A stretch of 64,000 nt of DNA from Rheinheimera sp. MMS21-TC3 (GTDB lineage Bacteria; Pseudomonadota; Gammaproteobacteria; Enterobacterales; Alteromonadaceae), in contig NZ_CP135084.1 in NCBI RefSeq assembly GCF_032229285.1, positions 2,108,001 to 2,172,000 of the forward strand, written 5' to 3'. The notes beneath the pieces are model-generated. The model saw only the letters and a program-made list of their open reading frames with translations. It searched no databases and had not been told where the DNA came from. Shown piece after piece: positions 47,341 through 57,709 of this stretch; within the stretch, counting starts at the first letter, position 1; the number at the start of each line of letters is the position of its first letter. A program made the position numbers and the translations under genes.

Positions 47341-49956
47341 ATGAAAACCAGAGAATTAAAAAACTTCAGTATGGAAATAACGCTTAGCGCGCTTGCACTT
47401 GCTGTATCTGTATCTAGTGCTAGTGTACTAGCTGATACTAAGCCAGCTCCGATAGCGTCACAGCCTGCCTCAACAAGTAAACATATTGCCACTATTACCG
47501 CTCCAATTGAGCCTGTGCCACCCGCACTGCAGCAAAAACTTAAGCAAGAACAAAATTTTTATGAATTACACACTGCACAGCAAATAAAGTTATCAGGGCA
47601 GTCTATTACCCAAAACAACAGCTGCAATAATGTGGATGCGGGTTATGGTAGTAAAACTGGACAAGCACTGGTTGATCATATACTTAACAATCCTTCAACT
47701 TGTATTGATGCTTTGTTTAATGGCAATGCTACAGCTATATCAGCTTTTCAAGCAGACAAAATGTATAGTGTTGCTAACGCTACAGCGGCATTAGCTAGTA
47801 GTTACAATCCAGCCACAGCTTCAGAAGAAACGATTGGTAAGCTTTATTATTTTTTACGAACTGGATACTACGTTCAATATTATAACTCTAGCGCTATTCC
47901 GGAATACCCAAGCTGGGTTAAAACAGCCGTTCGCTCAGCATTAGATAACCTCTTTGCTAACCCACAGTTTTATTCTAGCTCTGATATTCACGGTAAAAAC
48001 ATTCAAGACGCTTTAACTTTAATAGATAGCGCTGGCGAAAATGCTCGCTATATTTATGTAGTTAAACAATGGCTAAGTCGCTGGGATTCTAATATGGCGG
48101 CAAGTTGGAATATGCGAGCTGCTGTTAATGGCATATTTACAGTGCTATTTCGCGGTCATTACGATAATAGTTTTGTCCAAGCTGCAACAAATGACAGCGC
48201 TTTGATTCAGCAACTAAGTGATTTTGCCACATCAGATTGGATGCTAAATTCTGACTCAGCTTTTATGCAAGAGAATGCTGCTGCCGAGCTAAGTCGTTTT
48301 TTACAATATAGTAATACATCGACCTCAGCGTTAGTTAGCAGTGAAATAGGTAAATTACTAAATAAGTACAGCATGAATGGCCAAGGGGCTAATGTCTGGT
48401 TAAAAGCAGCTTCTACTGTTGATTATTATAATCGCTGTGCTGAGTTTAATATTTGCGGTTTTGCCGAGCAACTAGAACAACAAGTATTAAGTATTAATCA
48501 TTCTTGTAACAGTTCAATGAAGTTTCGAGTTCAAGATATGACGACAACTCAACTTAATGACTCTTGCAATACTGTGACTGAGCAAGAGAGCTATTTTCAC
48601 CAATTTCTAGTAACTAACCAACAACCCGTTGCTGATGACTTAAATAGTAGCCTAGAAATGGTGGTGTTTAATAGCAGTGATGACTACGGCCTCTATGCAG
48701 GAATTTTCTTTGGCATAGATACCGATAATGGCGGCATGTACCTTGAAGGAAACCCCGCAGCACCAAACAACCAGGCTCGCTTTATTGCCTATGAAGCAGA
48801 ATGGATGAGACCAGACTTTGAGATTTGGAATCTAACCCATGAAATGGTGCATTACTTAGATGGTCGTTTTAATTTAAAAGGCAACTTTGCTGATGCAAGA
48901 ACAGACAGCCATAATACAGTCTGGTGGATTGAAGGCTTAGCTGAATACGTCTCAAAGAAAAACAGAAACGATCAAGCCGTACAAATTGGCAGTTCAAAAC
49001 GCTATACCATTAGTGAAATCTTCAAAAACAATTATTTCAGTGGCACTGAGCGCGTTTATCATTGGGGATATTTAGCAGTACGCTTTATGTTTGAACGCCA
49101 ACCCGAAATCGTTAACCAACTATTAGTTCATTTTAAAGCTGGTGATTACGATGCTTATCTAAACGCCGTTAATGCCATTGGCACGAGTTTAGATACTGAG
49201 TGGTTATCATGGTTAACAACAGTACAAAGTAACGATAGCATTCCTGAGGTTACTATTGGCAACCCTACTACTCCCGAACCTGGTAATAATGAATTAATCA
49301 ACGGTGAGACTAAACTGAATTTAACCGGTCAGAAAGATCAATGGTTACACCATTACATAGATATAGCAGCTGGACAAAGCAAGCTAACCATTACGCAATC
49401 TAATGGTAGCGGTGATGCGGATTTATACGTTAAATTTGGCCAACAGCCAGATAAAACAAGCTTTGATTGTCGGCCATATAGAACAGGCAATAATGAAAGC
49501 TGTGAATTTCAAGCACCGACGGCAGGTCGCTGGTACGTTTCAAGCTATGGTTATAACGCTTTTAATGGCGTATCACTAACAGCTACTTCTGAGCTTAGCG
49601 ATGCTCAACCTAATGCTTGCAGTACACAAGCTCCGGTGAGCTATATACAACTTGAAGCCGAAAACCAATATTGTGTAGCACAAGCTAGCAACGGTGATTA
49701 TACCTACTTCTATATGTATAACAGTGTTGATAATGCAAGTTACACCTTCAATCTATATGCTAACGAACCAGGTAATGCTGACTTATACTTTAGTAATGCT
49801 AATTGGCCTACGGCTAGCAATTTTCAACAAAAATCAGCTAATCCAAATAGTAACGAATCAATTACCACTCCAACTCTACCTATAGGTTGGATATATATTA
49901 GTGTCCATGCTAATACAGAAAGACCAGATACTACTCTTTCTGTAATATTAAACTAA
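47341..49956 (+). CDS. Secreted M9-family collagenase
   Basis: Zinc metalloprotease of the Vibrio-type M9 family. 871 aa. Signal peptide to about LADTK, a short propeptide, an HEAT-like helical activator domain (about residues 90-380), then the peptidase domain with H500-E501-x-x-H504 (LTHEMVHYLDG) and the downstream Glu in WWIEGLAEYVS (E531 or E535). Two C-terminal PPC domains follow (about 660-755, with GSGDADLYVKFG, and about 770-870, with PGNADLYFSNANW), which bind substrate and aid secretion. Ribosome binding site AGGAA. Secreted by the type II system in relatives. Confidence 0.93.
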   Translation: MKTRELKNFSMEITLSALALAVSVSSASVLADTKPAPIASQPASTSKHIATITAPIEPVPPALQQKLKQEQNFYELHTAQQIKLSGQSITQNNSCNNVDAGYGSKTGQALVDHILNNPSTCIDALFNGNATAISAFQADKMYSVANATAALASSYNPATASEETIGKLYYFLRTGYYVQYYNSSAIPEYPSWVKTAVRSALDNLFANPQFYSSSDIHGKNIQDALTLIDSAGENARYIYVVKQWLSRWDSNMAASWNMRAAVNGIFTVLFRGHYDNSFVQAATNDSALIQQLSDFATSDWMLNSDSAFMQENAAAELSRFLQYSNTSTSALVSSEIGKLLNKYSMNGQGANVWLKAASTVDYYNRCAEFNICGFAEQLEQQVLSINHSCNSSMKFRVQDMTTTQLNDSCNTVTEQESYFHQFLVTNQQPVADDLNSSLEMVVFNSSDDYGLYAGIFFGIDTDNGGMYLEGNPAAPNNQARFIAYEAEWMRPDFEIWNLTHEMVHYLDGRFNLKGNFADARTDSHNTVWWIEGLAEYVSKKNRNDQAVQIGSSKRYTISEIFKNNYFSGTERVYHWGYLAVRFMFERQPEIVNQLLVHFKAGDYDAYLNAVNAIGTSLDTEWLSWLTTVQSNDSIPEVTIGNPTTPEPGNNELINGETKLNLTGQKDQWLHHYIDIAAGQSKLTITQSNGSGDADLYVKFGQQPDKTSFDCRPYRTGNNESCEFQAPTAGRWYVSSYGYNAFNGVSLTATSELSDAQPNACSTQAPVSYIQLEAENQYCVAQASNGDYTYFYMYNSVDNASYTFNLYANEPGNADLYFSNANWPTASNFQQKSANPNSNESITTPTLPIGWIYISVHANTERPDTTLSVILN

Positions 49957-49968
49957 TAAGGATACTAA

Positions 49969-49991
49969 CAGGGCAGCAGTTTGCTGCCCTG
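49969..49991 (+). terminator. Terminator after the collagenase gene
   Basis: A 10-bp perfect stem CAGGGCAGCA (49969-49978) / TGCTGCCCTG (49982-49991), 3-base loop, then TATTTTTAT. It lies between the convergent collagenase and gntR genes. Confidence 0.88.
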
Positions 49992-50015
49992 TATTTTTAT
50001 CTGAACTTGAACGGT

Positions 50016-50666
50016 TTATTTATGTAACACAGCAATAATTTCATCTGCGGCAGCGGTAATATGCTGATATAACAGTTTACAAGCTTCGTCTATTTGCTGA
50101 TTTTTACAGTAGGTAAGCAAAGTAGTATGTTCCGGATCGGCTCTATCAATGCCACCTGCTAATAATAAATGCACTCTGATATAACGATCTGAATTGTTAA
50201 TTAAGTTTTGTACTATCTCATATGTCAGTGGCCTATTAGCAGCGTAATATAAACTAAGATGAAACCGAGTATTTAATTCACTCCAAGAACTTCTTGACGC
50301 TTCATTATTAAAAGCAGCCGCCATTTCAGTTAAAATTTGTTCACTTTTTTCTAAATCTACCGCACTAAGCTTTGGAATAGCTTGACGCAATAAATTACAT
50401 TCTAATAAAGCTCTTATATCAAATAGTTCCCTAACTTGTTCTACTGATAGCTTAGTTGCAGTTGCCCCTTTATGCGCTTCAAATTCTACTAATCCCTCAG
50501 CTTCAAGTTGCAACAACGCTTCACGAATTGGAATGCGGCTGACATTAAGCTCTTTAGCTAAAACTGCTTGACGCAAAGGCTCACCCGCTTTTATCGCTCC
50601 AGTGAGTATTTTTTCGCGAATAGCCTCCACCACTATCTGGGTACGTGTTTTGTATTCAATAACCAT
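50016..50666 (-). CDS. GntR family transcriptional regulator, FCD domain
   Basis: 216 aa. N-terminal winged helix-turn-helix (REKILTGAIKAGEPLRQAVLAKELNVSRIPIREALLQLEAEGLVEFEAHKGATATKLS) and a C-terminal FCD effector domain, with the usual metal-site residues around FHLSLYYAAN and HTTLLTYCKN. FCD regulators sense small carboxylates or amino-acid derivatives. Convergent with the collagenase. A near-match TTGTATTCAA overlaps its first codons (50650-50659) and GTATAC occurs at 50698-50703, suggesting self-control. Confidence 0.93.
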   Translation of the reverse strand: MVIEYKTRTQIVVEAIREKILTGAIKAGEPLRQAVLAKELNVSRIPIREALLQLEAEGLVEFEAHKGATATKLSVEQVRELFDIRALLECNLLRQAIPKLSAVDLEKSEQILTEMAAAFNNEASRSSWSELNTRFHLSLYYAANRPLTYEIVQNLINNSDRYIRVHLLLAGGIDRADPEHTTLLTYCKNQQIDEACKLLYQHITAAADEIIAVLHK

Positions 50667-51006
50667 TCTATTTTTTACTCTGTTGAGTTTAAAATAAGTA
50701 TACCAATATTACCTATATTGCTGCCAGTTTACTTATTAGTGATAAATTAGCGTCTAAACTGTTTATCACAACCAATTCAGCACCAAGCCGATGACTATAC
50801 AACTTGCTTAAGTTTCAATCTAAAATTAAAGCTTGTCATAAATAAACTTAAATCACTTACAAATTAATCTTTCACAACAAAAGCAATAAACCTTTAAAAT
50901 CAAGCTATTACGAAAATACGTTTCAATTTAAAAATAAAAATAAAACTTGCACACTAAGTTAATAACCTTTAGCTTGTATACATCAAAGCAAATCTAGGTA
51001 GACAAA
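50667..51006. other. AT-rich divergent region between gntR and the his leader
   Basis: No gene seen. It should hold the gntR promoter (minus) and the his promoter (plus). A TTGTATACAT dyad at 50974-50983 lies 24 bases before the leader peptide ATG and could be part of a -10 region or an operator. No convincing consensus -35 box was found. Confidence 0.5.
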
Positions 51007-51045
51007 ATGAAAACTGTATTCCATCAGCATCATCATAGCGACTAG
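51007..51045 (+). CDS. hisL: his operon leader peptide
   Basis: A 12-codon peptide, MKTVFHQHHHSD, with four His codons including three in a row, ending TAG at 51043-51045. It sits 110 bases before hisG and upstream of a terminator hairpin, as in the enterobacterial his attenuator (leader MTRVQFKHHHHHHH...). Ribosome stalling at the His codons when charged tRNA-His is scarce should favour the antiterminator. Confidence 0.9.
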   Translation: MKTVFHQHHHSD

Positions 51046-51098
51046 CCTGCCGTATTTTTCGGAGGGCTATTTCTGGCGCTCCGGTGGAACAGTTAATT

Positions 51099-51127
51099 AA
51101 ACCCCGAGCCCAGTCTCGGGGTTTTTT
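51099..51127 (+). terminator. his attenuator terminator
   Basis: A stem AAACCCCGAG (51099-51108) / CTCGGGGTTT (51115-51124), 6-base loop, then a T tract to 51127. It lies between hisL and hisG. Upstream segments GGAGGGC (51061-51067) and GGCGCTCC (51075-51082) supply alternative pairings for an antiterminator. Confidence 0.9.
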
Positions 51128-51154
51128 ATTGAGCAAAATATATTAGGAAAGATT

Positions 51155-52063
51155 ATGAATTTAGTAGCAGAACCAAGTCGTTTACGCATTGCTATGCAGA
51201 AATCTGGTCGCTTATCAGTTGATTCACAACAACTACTAACCAGTTGTGGTTTGAAAATTAACTTGCGTGAGCAGCGCTTAATTGCGCATGTAGAAAATAT
51301 GCCTATCGATATTTTGCGGGTACGAGATGACGATATTCCAGGTTTAGTGATGGATGGGATCTGTGATTTAGGCATTATTGGTGAAAACGTTTTAGAAGAA
51401 GAATCATTACAACGCAAATTAGATGACGACAGCTTTGATTACACCGTATTAGCCCGTTTAGATTTTGGCGCTTGCCGGCTATCTATAGCAGTGCAACAAG
51501 AAGAAAACTACAGCGGAGTGACTTCTTTACAAGGTAAAACCATTGCGACCACCTACCCAAGATTATTAGCTAGATATTTAAAGCAACAAGGGGTCAATGC
51601 TCGGGTGGTTAATTTAAAAGGCTCGGTAGAAGTTGCACCTCGAGCCGGTTTAGCAGATGCCATTTGCGATTTAGTTTCAACCGGCGCCACGCTTGAGGCT
51701 AACGGTTTAAAAGAAGTAGAAGTTATCTATCGCAGTAAAGCAGTACTTATTCAGCGTAAAAATTTAACCGAGCCACGTCAGCTAAGCCTAATTAATAAAT
51801 TAATGCCAAGAATTTCTGGCGTTATGCGTGCTCATGAAAGTAAGTACATCATGTTACACGCACCGCGCAAGCAACTTGATGCCATTATCGATTTATTACC
51901 CGGTGCTGAAAACCCAACCATCTTACCTTTAGCCAGTAGCGATGACGTTGTTGCTATTCACGTTGTGAGTAGTGAAACCCTATTTTGGGAAACGATGGAG
52001 CAATTAAAAGCCTTAGGCGCCAGCTCTATTTTGGTTCTACCTATTGAAAAGATGATGGAGTAG
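51155..52063 (+). CDS. hisG: ATP phosphoribosyltransferase (long form)
   Basis: First, feedback-controlled step of histidine synthesis, joining ATP and PRPP. 302 aa, the long form with a C-terminal regulatory ACT-like domain ([22 protein letters not shown]...). [13 protein letters not shown] at the start and [22 protein letters not shown] (PRPP loop) are diagnostic. AGGAAAG ribosome binding site. First gene of the operon after the attenuator. Confidence 0.98.
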   Translation: MNLVAEPSRLRIAMQKSGRLSVDSQQLLTSCGLKINLREQRLIAHVENMPIDILRVRDDDIPGLVMDGICDLGIIGENVLEEESLQRKLDDDSFDYTVLARLDFGACRLSIAVQQEENYSGVTSLQGKTIATTYPRLLARYLKQQGVNARVVNLKGSVEVAPRAGLADAICDLVSTGATLEANGLKEVEVIYRSKAVLIQRKNLTEPRQLSLINKLMPRISGVMRAHESKYIMLHAPRKQLDAIIDLLPGAENPTILPLASSDDVVAIHVVSSETLFWETMEQLKALGASSILVLPIEKMME

Positions 52064-52065
52064 CC

Positions 52066-53433
52066 ATGACTAGCGAACAAGCCATAAAGGCTAAACCAAC
52101 AAGGGTTATTGCTAACTGGTCAACTTTATCGGCCCAGCATCAAGCTGAGGTATTAGCACGACCAAAATTAGCCGACAGTTCAGATATTAAACAAGCAGTT
52201 GAGCAAATTATCCAAAAAGTGCGCCAGCAAGGTGATGCGGCTTTAGTGGCTTATAGCCAGCAATTCGATGGTTTAGCCAATAACAACCTAGTGCTAACAC
52301 AACAGCAGCAACAACAATTAGTTAGCGCTTTAGCTGCTGAGAGAAAAGCGGCTATCGACTTAGCTTATGCCAATATTCGTCGTTTTCATGCGGCTCAGTT
52401 ACCTCAAGATATCGAGGTTGAAACTAGCCCAGGTGTGCTTTGCCAGCTAAAAAATAGCGCCATTAATGCCGTTGGTTTATATATTCCAGGTGGCACAGCA
52501 CCTCTGCCCTCAACGGTTTTAATGTTGGGTGTGCCAGCGCAGCTTGCCGGTTGTAAACGCATTGTTTTAGTAACACCGCCGGGGAAAAAACTAGCCGAAA
52601 ATATTGCACCAGAAATTGTTTATGCCGCAACACTATGTGGCATAACTGAAATTTACACCCTTGGCGGCGCTCAAGCTATAGCAGCCCTTGCTTATGGCAC
52701 CAATAGCATAAGTAAAGTCGATAAAATATTTGGCCCAGGTAATCGCTATGTAACCGAAGCTAAGCAACAAGTTAGCCAAGATCCGCAAGGTGCGCAAATA
52801 GATATGCCAGCAGGCCCATCAGAAGTATTAGTCATTGCCGACAGCCAAGCTAATGCCAGTTTTGTTGCAGCAGATTTATTGTCTCAAGCCGAGCACGGCG
52901 TTGATTCGCAAGTATTATTAGTAAGCGATAGCCTAGCACTCATTAAACAGGTGCAAACTGAAGTTGATAAGCAACTAGCGGTTTTATCGCGCCAAGCTAT
53001 TGCTAGCCAAGCCTTAGCCCATAGCCGATATATTTTAACACCAAGCTTAGCGCAAGCGGTTGCAGTCACTAATGCTTATGCCCCTGAGCACTTAATTATT
53101 CAAACCGAAAACCCAGAGCAACTAGTTAGCCAATTTAGCAGCGCAGCCAGTATTTTTGTTGGCCCTTGGTCACCGGAGTCTGCCGGTGACTATGCCAGTG
53201 GCACTAACCATGTGTTACCAACTTATGGTTTTAGCAAAACCTTATCCAGTTTATCGCTAGTGGATTTTTATCGTCGTTATACAGTACAAACCATTAGCAA
53301 ACTTGGCCTTAAAAATATTGGACCGGCCATAGTGACCCTAGCTCAAGCAGAAGGGCTTGATGGCCATGCCGCAGCGGTAATTAAGCGTTTAGATGTGTTA
53401 GCACTTAGTGAGCAACCAAGGAGTATAAAATGA
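52066..53433 (+). CDS. hisD: Histidinol dehydrogenase
   Basis: Last two steps of histidine synthesis (histidinol to histidine, two NAD+). 455 aa. Signatures: GLYIPGGTAPLPSTVLM, GGAQAIAALAYGT, KIFGPGNRYVTEAK, DMPAGPSEVLVIAD and the Zn/catalytic segment SQAEHGVDSQV, with His in the APEHL segment. Two bases after hisG; its 3' end overlaps hisC by 4 bases. Confidence 0.98.
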   Translation: MTSEQAIKAKPTRVIANWSTLSAQHQAEVLARPKLADSSDIKQAVEQIIQKVRQQGDAALVAYSQQFDGLANNNLVLTQQQQQQLVSALAAERKAAIDLAYANIRRFHAAQLPQDIEVETSPGVLCQLKNSAINAVGLYIPGGTAPLPSTVLMLGVPAQLAGCKRIVLVTPPGKKLAENIAPEIVYAATLCGITEIYTLGGAQAIAALAYGTNSISKVDKIFGPGNRYVTEAKQQVSQDPQGAQIDMPAGPSEVLVIADSQANASFVAADLLSQAEHGVDSQVLLVSDSLALIKQVQTEVDKQLAVLSRQAIASQALAHSRYILTPSLAQAVAVTNAYAPEHLIIQTENPEQLVSQFSSAASIFVGPWSPESAGDYASGTNHVLPTYGFSKTLSSLSLVDFYRRYTVQTISKLGLKNIGPAIVTLAQAEGLDGHAAAVIKRLDVLALSEQPRSIK

Positions 53434-54521
53434 CTGGCGTAATTAACGATGCAATAAGCAAATTAGCACGCAGCAGTGTTAAGGCGATCACGCCTTATGC
53501 TTCAGCAAGACGCAGCATAAGCGGTACTACGGCGGCTACTTGGCTTAATGCCAATGAAAATGCGCTTGCTACTGAGTATCAAGTCGCGGGTGAATTTAAC
53601 CGTTACCCAGATTGCCAACCTGCAATTTTGCTTCAAGCCTATGCAAACTATGCCGGTGTTGCCAGCAACCAAGTGCTAATTAGCCGTGGCGCTGATGAAG
53701 CAATAGAGCTACTAATACGAAGTTTCTGCGAGCCCAAACAAGATAGCATTACTCTTTGCCCGCCGACCTATGGCATGTATGCCATTAGTGCGCAAAGCCA
53801 ACAAGTTAACACTAACATTGTGCCGTTAACCGCTGATTGTCAGCTAGATTTACCCGCTATATTAGCGACTAAACCAAAGCTGGTTTTTATCTGTAGCCCC
53901 AATAACCCCACTGGCAATATTATTCCTCAAGCGCAAATAATTACCGTGCTAGAGCACTATAAAACCAGCGCCTTAGTAGTGGTAGATGAAGCTTATATTG
54001 AGTTTATCAGCCAAAGCTCAGTCGCGTCTTTACTTAAGCAATACCCTAATTTAGTGGTGCTGCGTACCTTATCTAAAGCTTTTGCTTTAGCCGGTTTACG
54101 CTGTGGTTTTACCCTAGCCAATGCTGACGTTATTAATGCCCTTAAACAAATTATTGCGCCTTATCCGCTGGCTGAGCCTGTTGTTCAAATAGCCTGCCAA
54201 GCCTTACAGACAGACGCTATTAATGAAATGCAGCAAAAGGTTGTAGTGATTAATCAGCTACGAAATAACTTTATTGATTTTGCTAAAGGGCTAAGTGGCA
54301 TAAAAAAAGTCTGGCCGAGTGATGCCAACTTTGTGTTGTTGCAAGTAGCTGATGCCACGCATTTGATTAAGGCACTGCAACAGCAAGGGATCTTAGTGCG
54401 TAACCAGTCTAACCAATTAGGGCTTGCAGAAGTAGTTAGAGTCTCCATCGGGAATGCTGAACAAATGCAAAACTTACAGCAAGCGTTACAGAATTATTTT
54501 AATTTACAAGAGAGTATATAA
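53430..54521 (+). CDS. hisC: Histidinol-phosphate aminotransferase
   Basis: PLP transaminase making histidinol phosphate. 363 aa. LNANENALA near the start, SRGADEAIELLIRSFCEP, CSPNNPTGNII, VVDEAYIEF, and the PLP-lysine motif RTLSKAFALAGLRCGF. It abuts hisB directly. Confidence 0.97.
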   Translation: MTGVINDAISKLARSSVKAITPYASARRSISGTTAATWLNANENALATEYQVAGEFNRYPDCQPAILLQAYANYAGVASNQVLISRGADEAIELLIRSFCEPKQDSITLCPPTYGMYAISAQSQQVNTNIVPLTADCQLDLPAILATKPKLVFICSPNNPTGNIIPQAQIITVLEHYKTSALVVVDEAYIEFISQSSVASLLKQYPNLVVLRTLSKAFALAGLRCGFTLANADVINALKQIIAPYPLAEPVVQIACQALQTDAINEMQQKVVVINQLRNNFIDFAKGLSGIKKVWPSDANFVLLQVADATHLIKALQQQGILVRNQSNQLGLAEVVRVSIGNAEQMQNLQQALQNYFNLQESI

Positions 54522-55592
54522 ATGCCTAGCCAACCTATTTTATTTATTGATCGCGACGGTACTATGGTTGAAGAACCGGCGTTAGATAAACAACTTGATA
54601 GCTTAGAAAAGCTGGTTTACGAGCCTAATTTAGTACCCGCATTATTAAAGCTACAAGCTGCAGGTTATCTTTTAGTGATGGTGACTAACCAAGATGGCCT
54701 TGGCACTGATAGTTTTCCACAAGCCAACTTTGATGCCCCGCAAGCTAAAATGATGCAGCTATTAAATTCACAAGGTATTCAATTTGCCGATGTGCTTATT
54801 TGCCCTCACTTTGAGTCAGATAATTGCAGCTGTCGTAAGCCTAATTTGGGTTTAGTCAAAGACTACTTACAGCAAGGCAAAATTGATTTTGCAAACTCTT
54901 ATGTTATTGGTGATCGGGCCACTGATATTCAGCTTGCTGACAATATGGGGCTTAAGTCATTTCAATATCAGCGCGAAACCTTAGGCTGGCTTGAAATAAG
55001 CCAAGCTATTTTAAGCCGTAAGCGCCAAGCAAAAGTCAGTCGCACTACCCGTGAAACCGATATCAAAATTAGTGTTGATTTAGATAAAACCGGTGACAGC
55101 GCTTTTAATACCGGTATTGGCTTTTTTGATCATATGCTTGAGCAAATTGCTGCCCACGGCGAGTTTTCGCTCCAGGTTAATGTCGCTGGTGACTTACATA
55201 TAGATGATCACCACAGTGTTGAAGATACTGCTTTAGCATTAGGCCAAGCATTAAAACAAGCACTGGGCAATAAACGCGGTATTAACCGTTTTGGCTTTGT
55301 GCTACCCATGGATGAGTGCCGAGCCGAATGTGTATTAGATTTGTCTGGCCGACCATTTTTTAAATTTAATGCAGACTTAGGTCAAGGCAGTGTTGGCGGA
55401 TTAAATTTAGAAATGGTGCCGCACTTTTTTCGCTCATTAAGTGACGCCATGATGATGTCGTTACACTTATCTATTAGCCCAGGCAATAAGCACCACATGG
55501 TAGAGGGTTTATTTAAGGTTTTTGGTCGGGCTTTAGGCCAAGCCATTAAGGTATCAGGTGATGCCCTGCCCAGCACTAAAGGTGTATTGTAA
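54522..55592 (+). CDS. hisB: Bifunctional histidinol-phosphatase / imidazoleglycerol-phosphate dehydratase
   Basis: 356 aa fusion typical of gammaproteobacteria. The N-terminal HAD phosphatase domain has [12 protein letters not shown] and a Zn-binding [14 protein letters not shown] loop. The C-terminal dehydratase (from about residue 165) has [30 protein letters not shown] and [20 protein letters not shown], the Mn-binding His sets. Its last base is shared with the hisH start. Confidence 0.98.
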   Translation: MPSQPILFIDRDGTMVEEPALDKQLDSLEKLVYEPNLVPALLKLQAAGYLLVMVTNQDGLGTDSFPQANFDAPQAKMMQLLNSQGIQFADVLICPHFESDNCSCRKPNLGLVKDYLQQGKIDFANSYVIGDRATDIQLADNMGLKSFQYQRETLGWLEISQAILSRKRQAKVSRTTRETDIKISVDLDKTGDSAFNTGIGFFDHMLEQIAAHGEFSLQVNVAGDLHIDDHHSVEDTALALGQALKQALGNKRGINRFGFVLPMDECRAECVLDLSGRPFFKFNADLGQGSVGGLNLEMVPHFFRSLSDAMMMSLHLSISPGNKHHMVEGLFKVFGRALGQAIKVSGDALPSTKGVL

Positions 55593-56200
55593 TGACTGGC
55601 TTAGCTACAGATTTAGTTATTGTTGATACCGGCTGTGCCAATATCAGTTCGGTCTATTTTGCTTGTCAGCGTTTAGGCGCAAATGCAACGGTTAGTCGTG
55701 ACACTAAACTAATAAAACAGGCTAAGCGGGTTATTTTACCCGGTGTCGGCACGGCTAATAATGCCATGGCAAAACTGCAACAAGCGGATCTTATAATGAC
55801 CTTGCAACAATTACAGCAACCGGTATTAGGGATCTGCTTAGGCATGCAGTTACTTACCCAATACAGTGAGGAGGGTAATGTTGATTGTTTAAAGATAATT
55901 CCCGGCAAAGTAACCGCAATGCCAAGCCAAACGGTTCGTTTACCGCATATGGGCTGGAATACTTTAAGCCATATTGAGCCTCACCCTTTGCTTAACGGTA
56001 TAACTAAGCAAGATTACTTTTATTTTGTTCATAGTTTTGTTGTAGCACCGAGCGAGCACACTATCGCTCGCTGCCACTATGGCGAGGATTTTTCGGCATT
56101 AATCGCGAAAGACAATATTACAGGTGCACAATTTCACCCTGAGCGCTCTGGCAAAGCCGGCGCAAAATTATTAGATAACTTTTTAAAGTGGCAATTATGA
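55592..56200 (+). CDS. hisH: Imidazole glycerol phosphate synthase, glutamine amidotransferase subunit
   Basis: Class I glutaminase supplying ammonia to HisF. 202 aa. Nucleophile Cys in GICLGMQLL, the catalytic His-Glu pair in [11 protein letters not shown]. Overlaps hisA by 4 bases (ATGA). Confidence 0.97.
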   Translation: MTGLATDLVIVDTGCANISSVYFACQRLGANATVSRDTKLIKQAKRVILPGVGTANNAMAKLQQADLIMTLQQLQQPVLGICLGMQLLTQYSEEGNVDCLKIIPGKVTAMPSQTVRLPHMGWNTLSHIEPHPLLNGITKQDYFYFVHSFVVAPSEHTIARCHYGEDFSALIAKDNITGAQFHPERSGKAGAKLLDNFLKWQL

Positions 56201-56934
56201 TTATTCCAGCAATAGATTTAATAGACGGCAATGTAGTTAGGCTGTACCAAGGCCGTTATGACAATAGCACTGAATATAATGTTAGTGCGTTAAGCCTGCG
56301 CAATCAGTACGCAGAGCAAGGCGCCACTTGGCTGCACTTAGTTGATTTAGCTGGCGCGAAAGATGCACAGCAACGGCAACTAAATTTACTTCAGCAGCTA
56401 ATGACCGCTTCGCCTATAAATATTCAAGTTGGCGGTGGCGTGCGCTCTGAGCAAGATGTTATCGACTTATTACAAGCCGGTGCAAGCCGAGTGGTCATTG
56501 GCAGTTTAGCTATTCGTAAACCCGCTTTAGTTCGGCAATGGTTACAAAAATACGGTAGTGACAAAATAGTGCTAGCACTGGATGTGGCTATTAATGAGCA
56601 AGGCGAGAAAACCTTGCCATCACACGGCTGGATTGAACAGTCTTCTGTCACTTTAGAGCAAGTTTTAACTGACTATATTACCGCTGGTGCTAAGCATGTG
56701 TTATGCACAGATATCAGTAAAGACGGCACCTTAACCGGTTCTAATGTCAGCTTATATAAAGAACTTACCGCGGCTTATCCACAAATACAGTGGCAAGCTT
56801 CAGGCGGCATTGGTCAACTTGATGATATTAAAGCCTTAATAGGCAGTGGCGTAGCCGGTGTTATTTTGGGTCGCTCTTTGTTAGAGGGCAAATTTAGCCT
56901 AACGGAGGCAATACAATGCTGGCAAAACGGATAG
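56197..56934 (+). CDS. hisA: ProFAR isomerase
   Basis: Beta/alpha-barrel isomerase, 245 aa. Start [19 protein letters not shown] with catalytic D7; [11 protein letters not shown]; the phosphate sites [11 protein letters not shown] and [11 protein letters not shown]; second catalytic Asp in [12 protein letters not shown]. The ATG at 56197 overlaps the hisH stop; the GTG at 56188 is a less likely start. Overlaps hisF by 19 bases. Confidence 0.97.
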   Translation: MIIPAIDLIDGNVVRLYQGRYDNSTEYNVSALSLRNQYAEQGATWLHLVDLAGAKDAQQRQLNLLQQLMTASPINIQVGGGVRSEQDVIDLLQAGASRVVIGSLAIRKPALVRQWLQKYGSDKIVLALDVAINEQGEKTLPSHGWIEQSSVTLEQVLTDYITAGAKHVLCTDISKDGTLTGSNVSLYKELTAAYPQIQWQASGGIGQLDDIKALIGSGVAGVILGRSLLEGKFSLTEAIQCWQNG

Positions 56935-57692
56935 TCCCTTGTTTAGATGTTCGCGATGGCAAAGTCGTAAAAGGCGTGCAGTTTCGTAATCATGAAATTA
57001 TTGGCGATATAGTACCACTGGCCGAACGTTATGCCGCAGCCGGTGCCGATGAGCTAGTGTTTTATGATATTACCGCATCAAGCGATAACCGTACTGTTGA
57101 TAAAAGCTGGGTGCAACGTATTGCTAAGGTAATAGATATTCCGTTTTGTGTTGCTGGTGGCATTAAAACCCTTGCTGATGCCGCTAAAATATTAGAAATG
57201 GGCGCAGATAAAATCTCAATTAATAGCCCAGCTTTAGCTAACCCTAAGCTAATAAGCGAATTAAGCCAAGCTTTTGGTCGCCAATGTATCGTCGTCGGTA
57301 TAGATAGCTTTTTTGATCAAGACTCTGGCCAATATCAGGTATTTCAATTTACGGGTGATGAAAACCGGACGCAGAAAACCCAATGGCTTACTCGCGACTG
57401 GTTACTTGAAGTGCAGCAACGCGGTGCTGGTGAAATTGTTTTAAATTGCATGAACCAAGATGGTGTGCGCCAAGGCTACGATATCGCACAATTACAAAGT
57501 TTACGTCCGCTTTGTAAAGTGCCCCTAATTGCCAGTGGCGGTGCCGGCACCTTGCAGCACTTTACAGATGTATTTAAGCAAGCCGATGTCGATGCTGCCC
57601 TTGCTGCTAGCGTTTTTCATAAAGGCATAATTAGCATTGCAGAATTAAAAGCCAAGTTAATTGCCGATGGCATTAGCATTCGCCCAATCTAG
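56916..57692 (+). CDS. hisF: Imidazole glycerol phosphate synthase, cyclase subunit
   Basis: 258 aa beta/alpha barrel. [20 protein letters not shown] (catalytic D11), [28 protein letters not shown], catalytic Asp in [13 protein letters not shown], and [10 protein letters not shown] phosphate loop. Works with HisH; the operon order hisH-hisA-hisF-hisIE is the standard one. Confidence 0.98.
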   Translation: MLAKRIVPCLDVRDGKVVKGVQFRNHEIIGDIVPLAERYAAAGADELVFYDITASSDNRTVDKSWVQRIAKVIDIPFCVAGGIKTLADAAKILEMGADKISINSPALANPKLISELSQAFGRQCIVVGIDSFFDQDSGQYQVFQFTGDENRTQKTQWLTRDWLLEVQQRGAGEIVLNCMNQDGVRQGYDIAQLQSLRPLCKVPLIASGGAGTLQHFTDVFKQADVDAALAASVFHKGIISIAELKAKLIADGISIRPI

Positions 57693-57709
57693 AAGAAATA
57701 AGGTTTAGC

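Noticed and set aside
56777..56790. DnaA-box-like TTATCCACA in hisA
   Set aside because: Single occurrence inside a coding region, with no cluster, AT-rich unwinding region or origin genes nearby.
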